A stretch of 64,000 nt of DNA from Legionella gratiana (GTDB lineage Bacteria > Pseudomonadota > Gammaproteobacteria > Legionellales > Legionellaceae). The stretch is taken from contig NZ_LNYE01000003.1 in the NCBI RefSeq assembly GCF_001467695.1, positions 1 through 64,000 of the forward strand. The letters run 5' to 3'. The first letter of the stretch is position 1, and the number at the start of each line of letters is the position of its first letter. Shown in pieces: positions 40,601 through 48,908 of this stretch. Position numbers and translations under genes: made by a program. Below the pieces are notes generated by a model. It was not told the origin of the DNA. It was given only the letters and a program-made list of their open reading frames with translations, and did not search any database.

Positions 40601-41378
40601 AAACATCAAGAAGCGCATTGTATTGTTCTTTCTCAAATTTAAGTTTTGTACTCCATGTTGTCAAAGCTTGGGATAATTCTCTATTGTTTTTTATGAGTTC
40701 AGGTAATGGATGGTTTGCTTTATTAAATTGAAGGCCTAAATCTTTTTTAAATTTTCGTGCTTCATTGCGATTCGTAAGGTCGTTCCATTTGGACAGATTT
40801 GTTCTTTGAGAGGGTAATGACAAAATGTCAGTAACAATCTGAGTGGCAATTGGTGATCGATCCAACTTTGGTAAATCATTCGTGAGTTTTAGAGTAGATG
40901 TGTTTTCTACATCGGCCACGGATTCGGGTTGAGTTTCTGTACTCAGCTCTTCATGCAGAGTAATTTCAATTCGAGGTATTATTTTTCCTTTAGGAAGTAT
41001 TCTTCCTTCCGGTTTTTTTGATGGAGACTGAGTTGCGTGTGGAAGATTGTTTTCTAACTTTTGTTTGTTCTTTTCCAAACAATGATTGGAAATAAGATTA
41101 TCTAATTCAATTTGTATTTTGGTGTTTTCCAAATGTTCTGGAAGATTAATATTTAGGGTGATTTGTGGGTGGTTTTTTAGGAAATCAAGTATTTTTTGTG
41201 CTTGAAGGGCGGTCATTTCACTACCCTGGATTATTAAACTTTTTGCAGGGTTGTTGATCAGAGTTGTTAATGCTTGAGTGATTTGAGTATTTATATTAGA
41301 TGGAGGAGTTGTGTTTAAGTCGAGCAGAGCATCATCATTTTGGTATTTAAGAATATCATGATTTTGTTTCTCAAGCAT
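34674..41378 (-). CDS. Giant effector-like protein with a SecA-type DEAD motor domain
   Basis: The 2234-residue protein begins with a short leucine-rich stretch (residues 1-90) and a very long helical region (about 180-1370). Then follows a motor resembling SecA: Walker A VTAEIGTGEGKTRIMM (about 1428), DEAD-like ALSLDEADVTYFD (about 1531), TTEMEGRGVDIELKG (about 1870) and GERDYGQIIGRSGRYG (about 1906). These correspond to SecA's GEGKT, DEAD, AGRGTDI and GRSGRQGD motifs. The preprotein-binding and C-terminal zinc parts are not evident, so it is not the housekeeping SecA. The last 300 residues are helical, with a Glu/Gln/Asn-rich tail. A PmrA-type promoter supports a translocated effector. Substrate and target are unknown. 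Confidence 0.8.
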   Translation of the reverse strand: MLEKQNHDILKYQNDDALLDLNTTPPSNINTQITQALTTLINNPAKSLIIQGSEMTALQAQKILDFLKNHPQITLNINLPEHLENTKIQIELDNLISNHCLEKNKQKLENNLPHATQSPSKKPEGRILPKGKIIPRIEITLHEELSTETQPESVADVENTSTLKLTNDLPKLDRSPIATQIVTDILSLPSQRTNLSKWNDLTNRNEARKFKKDLGLQFNKANHPLPELIKNNRELSQALTTWSTKLKFEKEQYNALLDVYGQYGAPGLNQLFRTWEEYTNDPYKGPAFLDTYASLLKYMPSFLPFIDNKEFQETLSKIANLSKEHRSWWMALIQNHGRKIGYSDLSSLFRQFTDTVNTIEQMGLTFHEIKTIKDEKEFPSTLAGFVDLLNKCRPQDQAVQWQCINNIIISNPNNFHFIIPEMQVETNLGERGELEWIKRLLVQNKNSNPELVKPAFYRYLATQEQHLPLEQYRKIIDELFSNQEMNNEAKIRMLYILAKSTSTNAKTGFDPKAVLEEWESFQTRMINLDSLERLKANRSAMGRALFSKGIDAQGGTPAVRIQTLKPIMDMPVTPPMSYLNKLLKLSEYKFLDPKLSLLDLQSVQADMMKKMDKAASLYKDYPESMMHAIRLIKTETIKANKDGQYFPEPQDITLLEQFISACEALTDSNINTVNPPELNPQKVLLPLLTTFHLEYENKTRLVNDIIEPYKRRLTNPNNAQYQEKIQNLLPYGLSLLQLIQNRDQPNKLNHTTLNKIQNDLMSLICRSKPTTKKEIREWMHENYGKHFSGTTLLDLKDAVNFSTLLRELECTQKETCSFIEELVSNFDNEEEKDQHEVLVRSLVSLIKILTPAQKIRFFEYCQEAFKTNGLLSRNLHPGPPSYLTQFKSLVDGITKNNSFDEFEQYMNLAQEHRANKGDVTNSLAKCSYLLDILYPQLMKQQVVRKEAFNFSAELVSLSLPNALYECHEKAKIPEPMDYPHELSELRNSISDLIYNTDSGIKAIDKLKKIQQDIDAILMLSANNKEYFKDCQAISTRITEIIKAVEERAIQQKSKTLFQNVLNYFWNTSSNTDDATEEELDSLESLGLPELVEKESNTYKELQGIRNKESHSFQNVVLHLHAKKRELIQKYSNLATRANHFISMALKGSSHDVSKNHNDVCQLIDKLVALDHQNLVLSLMYHYSGGLPDRDVNDLIELFNSKEYNELPQNLQKDFINAVITQMNNSVKCSKADVHTFLKFIHENKENTSITQYLHDYYQHAPFPPLSTFMDWIDAARSGTGISVRKVDGKYQYFDKHPCATNEHDGREKDNGFKLDLAKKTLKQMPEVQKIFTQKYLNEIENEEEKAKSLSTQQILNQLKEFKNRPPANHIKMVMLTAELLHRCKGRPPEFVGKDQIPGRSYELNTTQIIAILSLLETGNKVTAEIGTGEGKTRIMMILNACQFLKGKTVDFLTSNLALAERDYLESLPFFNSLGAEVNFITSSSKIEDYKMGGINVSDPENLCLFRNKAFSQNKSDQVLNKDPEKRALSLDEADVTYFDVANLKYNYSSTIPKKNIDLIPLFPLLMDFFAQSDTEKTYLENKQRCNEQLLAFVEARNPSVFQIIKSMPILQLEKWQDSAYTARHLEYNVDYTVVSDATSPTPLGDKKVAAAMCLIGSRISKNSNFDDGVHQCLHAELNRLIKAQNPTIEDPYLKEALEQCKSKKRVFNIDPIRKITFSSSSNTLLKAYSQGSLHAVTGTIGSKMEQREAQFEFGTQFIYVPRHKGIRRFDRPTRITQNETKQLDALVEHILESRAKNQPILLICKNDNESKILHDKLEERLKEKRNKEGLPKLTRIHAGVDYDGSISEASYIKNEAGKPGQVTITTEMEGRGVDIELKGKAHKAGLKVLLTYLPHGERDYGQIIGRSGRYGAIGETQMVLNLDSLREDFGINQLNTDFYLNPEDFIRKLQIFATHTKELRRLFHRAYDNYLSYFSDRYTALQTEDNDLTMAWSEFLEQYNHSKDLTLQVIEAQLEHKNPNINIINEQLKQHNLKAQELWRTFTEQLPKDKKNIEQSIPIKDLNTPKLLKRWLKELQQIKEESVIVQDVQKVRVLEHYDPTAAGSVQIVKNPSLIRGFLADIRAAWRDEGILFPNLRAWWAGQLSFANFLSQLPFFRWIITPKEETHIVEKEVPASHAILYEKLRDENENNSSEKNNNGVVALEPVHSLPLFQQSTTTLMKQNENQQEQIPNRTP

Positions 41379-41418
41379 ACATACTCCTATTGAACTAGGT
41401 AATGATCAATACATAGCC

Positions 41419-41450
41419 ATTATAGTTTTTATTTATTAACAGAGTCTTAA
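41419..41450 (-). promoter_or_regulatory. PmrA-type box and -10 for the SecA-like gene
   Basis: On the minus strand TTAAGACTCTGTTAAT (41450-41435) has TTAA half-sites 11 bp apart, then 10 bases, then a perfect TATAAT (41424-41419). The start codon lies about 40 bases further. Confidence 0.7.
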
Positions 41451-41474
41451 CATTGGCAATCTAACTAATGATTC

Positions 41475-41509
41475 GTCCCTATAAATTTTCATTGAAAATT
41501 TATAGGGAC
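41475..41509 (-). terminator. Perfect 15-bp hairpin after the 515-residue gene
   Basis: GTCCCTATAAATTTT and its exact complement flank a 5-base loop, 5 bases past the stop at 41514. No separate T-run follows, but the stem top is AT-only. It separates this gene from the PmrA box of the next one. Confidence 0.6.
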
Positions 41510-41513
41510 TGAG

Positions 41514-43061
41514 CTATTTAAATTTTGAATCTGAGAGTAAACCAGATTCTTCTTTTTCATCACCTAAGATTTCTTGTTTAAATTGGTCTAAAGCACGAGA
41601 CTCATCAGTTTGATTAAGAGTAAAGAACGTATTTGCAAATTTTTGACGATGCTCTGATTTAGCCAAACCTTGACCAACTAAGGAGCCTAGAACCATACCA
41701 ATACCAGCAAATAAACCAGCTACAGCCTTAATTAACACCTCAGCGATGCGATATAGCCAACCATGCCCCATAATCTTATCTGCAATTTCAATGTTTTCTT
41801 TACACGATTTACGAAAATCAGCAATTGTGGTTTTTAATTCCTTTGCAGTTGCGTTCGAAGTCAATGCTTTGAAAAATTGTTCTTGATTTTTAAATAAAGT
41901 ACTATGTAATCGTTTTCCCTCTGCTTTAGAGGGGGTATCATTATGAGTAAGTTTTTTGAGTTTCGACTCTAGGGTTGTTAAGTTGACTATAAATTGCCTT
42001 TGAATCTCCATTTTCTTGTTCTCGAAATCAGCAATGTTTTTTTGAATCTCGTCAGAACTTTGAGTTAATGTTACGTTTAGAGTCGACACAACATCTTCCT
42101 TTTTAGTAATAACTTGCTCATAAATTGCCTTAAAGCGATTCTGCAAATCACTTTCAACTAGCCCAAAACGTAAACAAAATTGTTCTTTGGCACAAGGAGG
42201 GTAACTGTCAGGATTGGTTGCAACTTTTTGTATCATTGCTCTAAAAATGTCCTGGAATTTATAATTCTTACCGCCAATCATATGTACGGTATCTTGCTCA
42301 AGGGCTGCATCAATATGAGCCCTGTCATAAAAAAGATGAATAACACCGCCATTTAGCATTGCTTCAGGACTATTTAAGAATTTTTCACAAAAACTATCTA
42401 ATGTTTCTTTTTCAAGATCTTGAGTTTTAATAATCTGACATAATCTTTGAAATCCCCATCCCACCTGATCACGCATATCTTGTGGAGTATAACCGGGAAC
42501 TGATAAAAGAGTATCTGATTGGGCTTGTTCCTTTAATAAATTAACTGCTTTAATAATGCGCTCATATTGTTCTATGAGGCCATTTGGATTTAATTTCTGC
42601 TCAGATTCTATTTCCTCAACACCAGCTGCCTGACTTATGTTGACAACAATTTGCATTGTGTTTGTAGAAAATTTTTGTTGTTGTTCCTCATAAGCACTTG
42701 GACCATATTGAGATTCATTATTAGGCATTCTATGAATAACATGTAAGCCTTCTTTTAAACCATAATAAATCGCATCTTTAAGATTAATTTCACCGCCAGA
42801 AGACGTATTACGTCTTATTTTAGTTTGAGGTGTTGGATCATTACTAAAAATAAACTTTAATACTTCTGGGGTTAGGAGTATTGCTATTTGGGGATCTAAT
42901 AGCATTAGTCGATTAAGTGCCGCATTTCCATAAAAAGATTGATTAGAATATTTAGAATCACAAATTCTTTTAATTTCTTTTAAAGATTCTTCAATCTTAT
43001 TAGTGAGTGGTGTTTTAGGATTTTGTTTTAGCTTATCAAGAATTTCAATTGTCGTAGGCAT
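41514..43061 (-). CDS. Effector-like protein, coiled coil plus membrane hairpin
   Basis: The 515-residue protein has a globular N-terminal part (residues 1-300). A long coiled coil follows (about 300-420, e.g. DEIQKNIADFENKKMEIQRQ), then a hydrophobic hairpin near 440-470 (AVAGLFAGIGMVLGSLVGQG). The acidic C-terminus, EILGDEKEESGLLSDS, has the Glu-block typical of Dot/Icm substrates. A His/Asp-containing stretch, VIHLFYDRAHIDAALEQDTV (about 250), gives no clear family. A PmrA-type promoter precedes it. Confidence 0.65.
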   Translation of the reverse strand: MPTTIEILDKLKQNPKTPLTNKIEESLKEIKRICDSKYSNQSFYGNAALNRLMLLDPQIAILLTPEVLKFIFSNDPTPQTKIRRNTSSGGEINLKDAIYYGLKEGLHVIHRMPNNESQYGPSAYEEQQQKFSTNTMQIVVNISQAAGVEEIESEQKLNPNGLIEQYERIIKAVNLLKEQAQSDTLLSVPGYTPQDMRDQVGWGFQRLCQIIKTQDLEKETLDSFCEKFLNSPEAMLNGGVIHLFYDRAHIDAALEQDTVHMIGGKNYKFQDIFRAMIQKVATNPDSYPPCAKEQFCLRFGLVESDLQNRFKAIYEQVITKKEDVVSTLNVTLTQSSDEIQKNIADFENKKMEIQRQFIVNLTTLESKLKKLTHNDTPSKAEGKRLHSTLFKNQEQFFKALTSNATAKELKTTIADFRKSCKENIEIADKIMGHGWLYRIAEVLIKAVAGLFAGIGMVLGSLVGQGLAKSEHRQKFANTFFTLNQTDESRALDQFKQEILGDEKEESGLLSDSKFK

Positions 43062-43093
43062 AATAGCAACTCAACTTTGATTAAATTGTGCTC

Positions 43094-43125
43094 ATATTAA
43101 CATAAATATATTAAGTTATTCTTAA
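43094..43125 (-). promoter_or_regulatory. PmrA-type box and -10 for the 515-residue gene
   Basis: On the minus strand TTAAGAATAACTTAAT (43125-43110) is followed by 10 bases and TAATAT (43099-43094). It is the fourth instance of the same layout. Confidence 0.7.
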
Positions 43126-43220
43126 GTAAAGCAATAACCATATGTTTCGCCACCGCCTACGCACTTCAATTTTTGACCAAGCTGAGCAAATGTTCTAAAA
43201 AAGAATTATCCCATCCTCCA

Positions 43221-43337
43221 TAAAAATTTTTATTTTTTCGCTCAAGCGACCATTAGAGACCTCCTTTTTAATCGTTTTCAAGTCAGACAAGAGCATCAAA
43301 TCAAAAATCATATATGATTTGACAATTTGGAATATAT
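43221..43337. repeat. 117-bp repeat, second copy at 63777-63898
   Basis: The two copies are nearly identical apart from one short indel and a few substitutions. Both contain the hairpin TCAAATCA/TGATTTGA. On the minus strand the 63.8-kb copy reads as the C-terminus of a protein (KEVSNGRLSEKIKIF, then KDYERYQ and a stop), and the copy here is broken. Apart from this repeat and the PmrA box, the stretch 43126-43688 holds no gene I can support. Confidence 0.7.
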
Positions 43338-43688
43338 GCGTCTGGATAACTAATCTTCCAATTGGTATGACATACAGAAAAATTTATTTTTAGACGTTAT
43401 TCGAAACTTTATTACGAGTCCAGAAAAATTTCAGGCAGTCAATGCGCCTATTCATGAAAAAATGGAATAAGTTGATTTCCTAAATTTTATGAAAAGAAAA
43501 GAATTCATTAATCAATTTAAACTAATATTTACACTGATTAAACATAGGGTTAGCGGTTTTAATAGCTCTTATGTATTCATTCATAGTTTTGTTTTTCTTT
43601 CTGTAATCACTATCAACAAAATGAGTCTTGCTGATAATAAATTACTTTTTATTTATCGATCTAATCAATACATTTACGAGGAATTACA

Positions 43689-46600
43689 ATGTTAAAAAAA
43701 AAATCCGCATCTCTAGAGTTTGCTGTCGAAATCAACAAGGACGAACGATTGGAATATATTAAAAGTCATCTTAATGAACGCTTAAAAAAGCCTTATGTTT
43801 CTGACGATTTCACTGAAGAAGCAAAACAAAATTTATATACAGGAATGGAAATTGCGCTATTAAATGCTGAGAAAAAACTTACAGCAGAGCACATCATTGA
43901 CGTTTTTAATGCGATGAACCCTGAAATACGTACCAATATGAAATTTCCTCTTCGAAGACATTCTGTCGCATTTAATACATCTAATAGTGTTGTAAGTGAG
44001 CAAGGAGTGTTGGAGCTACTCGTATGGGCTGAAAAAAATGCTACAGGTTATGGTCCTAGATTTGAATTACTAGATCAGTATGGTAGTCCTAAGCATTTTA
44101 AGACAGTGCAAGAAATGAGCGCTTCTTTTGGATGTGAATCGAATGAGAGGTTGGCCAAAAAGCTCTTTAACCATTTAAAAAAAGAAAATCCTCCAACTCT
44201 AAGGTATGTCCCTCCCTTTGATAGCATCAATCCTTTTATTGATTTAAACGAACTTACAGCAAAACAGGCGAAAGAACTAGAACGATATAAACCTCAGTTT
44301 AAGAATTATCAAGATTATGATGCTATTCAACCGAAATTTGAAAATTTAATTACCGAATTCAATAAGATTAGCCAACCTTCTTTGATCGATATTGCGAGTT
44401 TTATTAAATCAATGCTTTTATTACATCCTTTCCCGGATGGAAATACAAGAACCTTTAGTTTAGGTATCCTGAATCAGCTATTGCTGAAGAATAAATGGGG
44501 TATTTGTTTGGATCTCGATCCTCGCATTGTATTATTGTCTTCTGCAGAGATTGCTACAGCAATAGAAAACAAATTAATCAAATTAAAACAGATTGGTGCT
44601 GATAAACTCCCAACTGTTATTCAGATGTCCTCTAATGAATTACACGCCCTCAATTCTTGTAAATTAGATGAAGTTGTATCTCAGGATAAAGAGAAACGGG
44701 AACAAAAAGCAGGCCTTAATATAATCGAGAAAACAGCCGATGCCAATTTTAAACTTAATGCAGCTCTTAATACTATCGTAGATTTTGCTAATGAAAATAG
44801 AAACTTACGAATAAGTCTATTTACACAAGAAGGGTTTTACGCATTTCGCTTTAATCTTCGTTCCACTGGTGCTACTACTAATGGAAATTATAAACAGCCA
44901 ACATTCTCTGATTTACAAAAAGAAGTAACTAAGTATGATCTAAGCAGTTTTCCATTCAAGAAGATTGAGTTTCGGTTGTCCGATAGTGGTCCAAACTTGG
45001 CTGACCTTAGTTATAAGAACGGTCAATTTACATTGGTTTTTGATGATTCTTATCGTCGTGATCCACGAGTTGAAACATTTTGTCGCAAGCTTAATGAAAC
45101 GTTAGCAATTAGCTCGTCCTTAGAGACTGACAAGCCGCTTCAAAAAAAGGAAACACTCGATTCATTATTAAATAATAAAAAAGAGCAATTAGAGTCTATA
45201 CTTTCGCCGGTTGGTGAGCAGTTGGTAAGTCAAAGATTATCTAAAAGGATTCAATCTCCTGCTGAGGATACTAGCACATTAGATAAATTAATTCTTCGAC
45301 TCGATAGACTGAATAAGCCTAGCTCTTTAAACGAAATAGACATTCCTGACAGTTTGGAGCAAATAGCGCTGGATTTAAATAAAATTTATAGGACTTCTGT
45401 TGTTCCTGAAACTGTTGTAAAGAAACAACAAAATTTAGTGAATAAAATAATAGAGCAAGCGCAAACTGGGGATGAACTCTACGCACTTAGTTTACTAGCT
45501 GCGACTTATTCAAACGGTTATAAAGAACCAAGATATCATTTTCTACAAAAAGCCGCAGAAAAGGGTCATTTAAAGAGCTTAACCTATATGACTACTGCTG
45601 TATTTGCAGGATATTGCAAACCATTGGAAGAATCAATTAAGTGGGGCTTAAATTGCTTACGTTATTTAGAGGAAATAGCGATCCCTAAACTCAAGAAGGC
45701 AGACCCCAATTCAGAACAGTTGGCGCATATCCAAGAGTCGTTAGCAGAACTTAGAGAGCGACGTAAAGATATTTTGCCTAAAACGATACCTAGAAATACC
45801 ATAGATTTTAATGAGTTAGTCATTAAAGTAGTTAAATATAGGATGGAGCGGGGTGGGGATAGCATTACGAGTTTTAATATTAGTCCAGATTCGATTGAGC
45901 AATTAGAAAAGAATCAATCAACAATACCAAAATCCCTTACTGATGCAGTTGAATCAAGCCAATCTGATCCAAAATTTAATGAACATGATAAGATGGAAAT
46001 TGATAGCATCAAAGAGAATACCTCTCAACTTGAAAAGAAAGAAACTATAGAAAATAACTTAAGAACGGTGGCTGAATCTGCAGTAATAGGGCTTACAACA
46101 GATACTCCAGCTCTTTCTAATGAAAAAAAGCAATCTTTATTAACAAATATATTTAATAACAAAGCAATCATTGAAGGTTTAAAAACTAGAGTTAAAGGCA
46201 AACCTGGAAGCATTGACTATATAATTAATCAATTATGTCAAAAGCGCTATGATTCAAGAGATGAGGCAGAAGAAAAGTTCCTGCATGTAGATAGAGGATA
46301 TGATATATCTGGATATACTCCGATGCTGCAAGTGATAAATTTTGTAGAGCAAAATTTAGACGAACCGTTTACACCAGCAATTCTTGCAAAAATACTGGAT
46401 GCTGAATATGGTAATAACTACTATACATATAGCATACGTAGTACAATGTCTTCTTCAGCTGAAACGTCATGTGCTTTCCTGTATTTTAGTCTCATTGGTC
46501 CTCGATGTGCATTGTCGGAAAAAAAATTAAACTCAATCACGAATTTGAATGATGGTCGAAATTTATCAGGCGAAATTGGTTCTTTTCTTGCTGTTGTTTT

Positions 46601-47033
46601 AAATGGAAAACCAGCTCTTCGCCCTGATGTATTAGTTGATGCATTAATAGGGGAGGTCGATTTGCCGAGCGGGCTCGATAATATACCTCTTATTTTTGCA
46701 TTTCTTCATCATAAGGATGCAATGAATTTAATTATGGATAAATTAAAATTAGCCCCACAAGAATTACAACGATTAACTCATTTCATACGAGACAATCAAA
46801 CATCACCCTATTTAGAAACAATTAAAAAAGAGCAATCAGAGTCTACTCCTTCCCTTGTTGGTATACAGCTAGCAACTCATGGTCTATTTAAAAGTACAAA
46901 ACCTGTTGAGATACAGAAGCCAGTACAAAATACGGAATGTGATTCTGAGAGTACACAAAAAACAGAACAGGATGAGAAGATGGAACTCTCAGAACAACAT
47001 GAGGATCAGGGGTATTTTTGCAGTATACAATAA
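43689..47033 (+). CDS. Effector-like Fic-domain protein with Sel1-like repeat and C-terminal CaaX box
   Basis: The 1114-residue protein has a Fic domain at about residues 130-310, with the active loop LHPFPDGNTRTFSLGI (His246). The canonical loop is HPFx(D/E)GNGRxxR. Here Gly becomes Thr and the second Arg becomes Ser, which would change nucleotide phosphate binding, so classic AMP transfer is uncertain. Residues about 590-670 resemble Sel1/TPR-like repeats (AATYSNGYKEPRYHFLQKAA). The last four residues are CSIQ, a eukaryotic prenylation box that would direct the protein to host membranes. The acidic tail before it fits a Dot/Icm signal. GAGGA precedes the ATG by about seven bases. Confidence 0.8.
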   Translation: MLKKKSASLEFAVEINKDERLEYIKSHLNERLKKPYVSDDFTEEAKQNLYTGMEIALLNAEKKLTAEHIIDVFNAMNPEIRTNMKFPLRRHSVAFNTSNSVVSEQGVLELLVWAEKNATGYGPRFELLDQYGSPKHFKTVQEMSASFGCESNERLAKKLFNHLKKENPPTLRYVPPFDSINPFIDLNELTAKQAKELERYKPQFKNYQDYDAIQPKFENLITEFNKISQPSLIDIASFIKSMLLLHPFPDGNTRTFSLGILNQLLLKNKWGICLDLDPRIVLLSSAEIATAIENKLIKLKQIGADKLPTVIQMSSNELHALNSCKLDEVVSQDKEKREQKAGLNIIEKTADANFKLNAALNTIVDFANENRNLRISLFTQEGFYAFRFNLRSTGATTNGNYKQPTFSDLQKEVTKYDLSSFPFKKIEFRLSDSGPNLADLSYKNGQFTLVFDDSYRRDPRVETFCRKLNETLAISSSLETDKPLQKKETLDSLLNNKKEQLESILSPVGEQLVSQRLSKRIQSPAEDTSTLDKLILRLDRLNKPSSLNEIDIPDSLEQIALDLNKIYRTSVVPETVVKKQQNLVNKIIEQAQTGDELYALSLLAATYSNGYKEPRYHFLQKAAEKGHLKSLTYMTTAVFAGYCKPLEESIKWGLNCLRYLEEIAIPKLKKADPNSEQLAHIQESLAELRERRKDILPKTIPRNTIDFNELVIKVVKYRMERGGDSITSFNISPDSIEQLEKNQSTIPKSLTDAVESSQSDPKFNEHDKMEIDSIKENTSQLEKKETIENNLRTVAESAVIGLTTDTPALSNEKKQSLLTNIFNNKAIIEGLKTRVKGKPGSIDYIINQLCQKRYDSRDEAEEKFLHVDRGYDISGYTPMLQVINFVEQNLDEPFTPAILAKILDAEYGNNYYTYSIRSTMSSSAETSCAFLYFSLIGPRCALSEKKLNSITNLNDGRNLSGEIGSFLAVVLNGKPALRPDVLVDALIGEVDLPSGLDNIPLIFAFLHHKDAMNLIMDKLKLAPQELQRLTHFIRDNQTSPYLETIKKEQSESTPSLVGIQLATHGLFKSTKPVEIQKPVQNTECDSESTQKTEQDEKMELSEQHEDQGYFCSIQ

Positions 47034-47535
47034 GTGCATAAGAGATTTAGCTTTACTATGTATTCTTTCAAGGATTCGGTTTTTTAGTGACATGTTAAAT
47101 CCTAATATTTTGTCCGATAATTGTATGCATATTTCGGACTGATTTGAAGAAAATACTCGATGATTTTATTCTTGCGATATAAATGCACTAAATTATAGGC
47201 AGCCTTTGCTTATTTGTAACTATGCCTCTCGATTAGAATGGGGCTTGTGAGAATCGCCATATATGGTTCTAATGATGTATTTAATCATTAGAACCATAAT
47301 GGTGAAATTAGGCAGCGGTCAAATTAGAAAAATAACCCTAATATCAAAAGCAGGTATATTAAATGGGAGTGATATTTTAATGTTTTCTCGTTTTTTTTCC
47401 GTGCTGTTTTTAATTATTATTATAAATAGTTCGTTCAGGAGGGAAGTCTGCTGCTCTTGGCTAATGCCAAAAAAATTATTAATCGAGCTTTGGATATAGG
47501 TTGGCATCGAGACCATATTTTGACTATGACCTAGC
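47034..47535. other. Gap with one perfect 15-bp hairpin (47262-47298) and no credible gene
   Basis: TATGGTTCTAATGAT and its exact complement flank a 7-base loop. A short frame near 47437-47533 reads LLLLANAKKIINRALDIGWH and stops, which may be the end of a lost gene. Longer frames here on both strands look spurious. Confidence 0.5.
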
Positions 47536-47802
47536 TTAAAATCGATATTTCGTATTTGAGCTTGAAAAAAAAAGAATAAGGTCTGCTAAAACAATGACGA
47601 ATGTAACCACTGAAATAAGCGAAGCCAAAAGACGAGGAACCTTAAATTTTTCAAGAAATGTCGCAAATGGTTTTAAAGACAAAGCTAAAATAAGCGCTGC
47701 GAGTAAAGGGTTAAATAAAGGAGCTGAGATAACCAGTATGTAACCTGTAAGTAGGATATTTGCAATAAAATAAAAATACTTTTGTGAGAATGGAGTCATC
47801 AT
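47536..47802 (-). pseudogene. N-terminal fragment of an AI-2E (PerM) family transporter
   Basis: The 88 residues hold two hydrophobic segments, then LSLKPFATFLEKFKVPRLLA and a third segment, the typical start of AI-2E/PerM-type exporters, which are normally 340-380 residues. The frame then diverges (SSSNTKYRF) and stops. It is a truncated relic. Confidence 0.65.
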
Positions 47803-47846
47803 TTTTTAACTTCTCCAAGAGCAGTTATTTGCTCAGCCTATACCTA

Positions 47847-48632
47847 TTAAAATATACTCATAATCAAAAGGATAAAAGCCATTAAAGCCATCCCTATATC
47901 TTCCGTAAGTGTGACTGTAGATAAAGGCACATCTAGAACAGTACCCATACAAGGACAATTGATATCAAGCCCTTGTTGCAATCCCTTGATCACGCCAATG
48001 GCACCAATGATTAAAATAATAATCGTGATGAGGTAGGTTAGTATTGGTAAAAAAAACGAGAAGTAAGCGAGGCCCAAAAGTAATTCAATCAAAGGATAGC
48101 AATAAGCATAAATTCGAGAGCGCTTGGCGATTATATCGTACATCTCGAAGCCATCGGCAAAATCTAGGGGATGAAATAGTTTTAAAGCACTGAAAATTAC
48201 AAGAAAAATACCCATAAAATAATGCATCCAAACAAGCATGTCGCCACCAACTTGCCAATTTATGCTAAGTGCTGCTAGTAATGAAATGATAATCAAAGAA
48301 ATTAAAGGCCAGTATTTTTTTAATGATGGTTGATTGGATTGATTTTCTAATTTTCCCTTTACTAAACTCTGATACTTTGGATGCTTCTTAATATAACTTC
48401 TAACATAAGGACAGCTGGGAACCACTTGATAATTGTTATCTTTTGCATATTGTAAAGCATAATCAGTGATATTATCAGCAATCCCTTGATTTCTTAGATT
48501 TTCAGGTACAAAAGTAGCATAATAATCCAAAGTTTGCTCATCAAGTTTTTTATATTTTAAATTGCTCTCTTCATTATTTTTCTTAACGTAGAATTTTTGA
48601 TTTTGTTTATCGTGTCTTATATTTAATTCCAT
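47847..48632 (-). CDS. GNAT-like acetyltransferase domain fused to a MauE/DoxX-type membrane domain
   Basis: The 261-residue protein has two parts. Residues 1-95 resemble the small YjdJ-type GNAT fold (ATFVPENLRNQGIADNITDY, then VVPSCPYVRSYIKKHP). Residues 105-261 form four or more spans resembling MauE/DoxX-like redox-associated proteins, with the Cys pair in LDINCPCMGTVLDVPLSTVT (about residue 227). MauE proteins help disulfide formation or electron transfer at the membrane. The fusion suggests an envelope stress or repair role, but no partner lies nearby. AGAGAG lies just before the ATG. Confidence 0.7.
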   Translation of the reverse strand: MELNIRHDKQNQKFYVKKNNEESNLKYKKLDEQTLDYYATFVPENLRNQGIADNITDYALQYAKDNNYQVVPSCPYVRSYIKKHPKYQSLVKGKLENQSNQPSLKKYWPLISLIIISLLAALSINWQVGGDMLVWMHYFMGIFLVIFSALKLFHPLDFADGFEMYDIIAKRSRIYAYCYPLIELLLGLAYFSFFLPILTYLITIIILIIGAIGVIKGLQQGLDINCPCMGTVLDVPLSTVTLTEDIGMALMAFILLIMSIF

Positions 48633-48908
48633 TTCTCTCTTCCTTGATGGTTAATTCGAGACATCGAGTTTAGCTACAACAAAACGATATTTTTCTAATT
48701 GCAATCCATTCAATCTATAATTAATTTATTTGTAAGTGTGTGGTTAAACTTAGCAGTCATACCGATTTTTAGCAAATAGCATGTATTAAAGTTTTGTGTT
48801 CTTGATTAGTGCTCAGGTTGGCTAGTAAGTTTACAATTTTTGAAGTATAAATCATCTTATGTTACATATTTGCTACAAAACCAGATCTTCGGTAGAACGG
48901 CTTTTTGG

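Noticed and set aside
34674..41378. Housekeeping SecA
   Set aside because: It is more than twice as long as SecA, lacks the preprotein-binding and zinc regions, and has a PmrA-type promoter in an effector cluster.
43489..43695. Plus-strand frame just before the Fic gene
   Set aside because: It overlaps the Fic ribosome site and start, and its composition is not coding-like.
47263..47516. Overlapping short frames on both strands
   Set aside because: They arise around a hairpin and AT-rich DNA; neither has a ribosome site or a recognisable domain.
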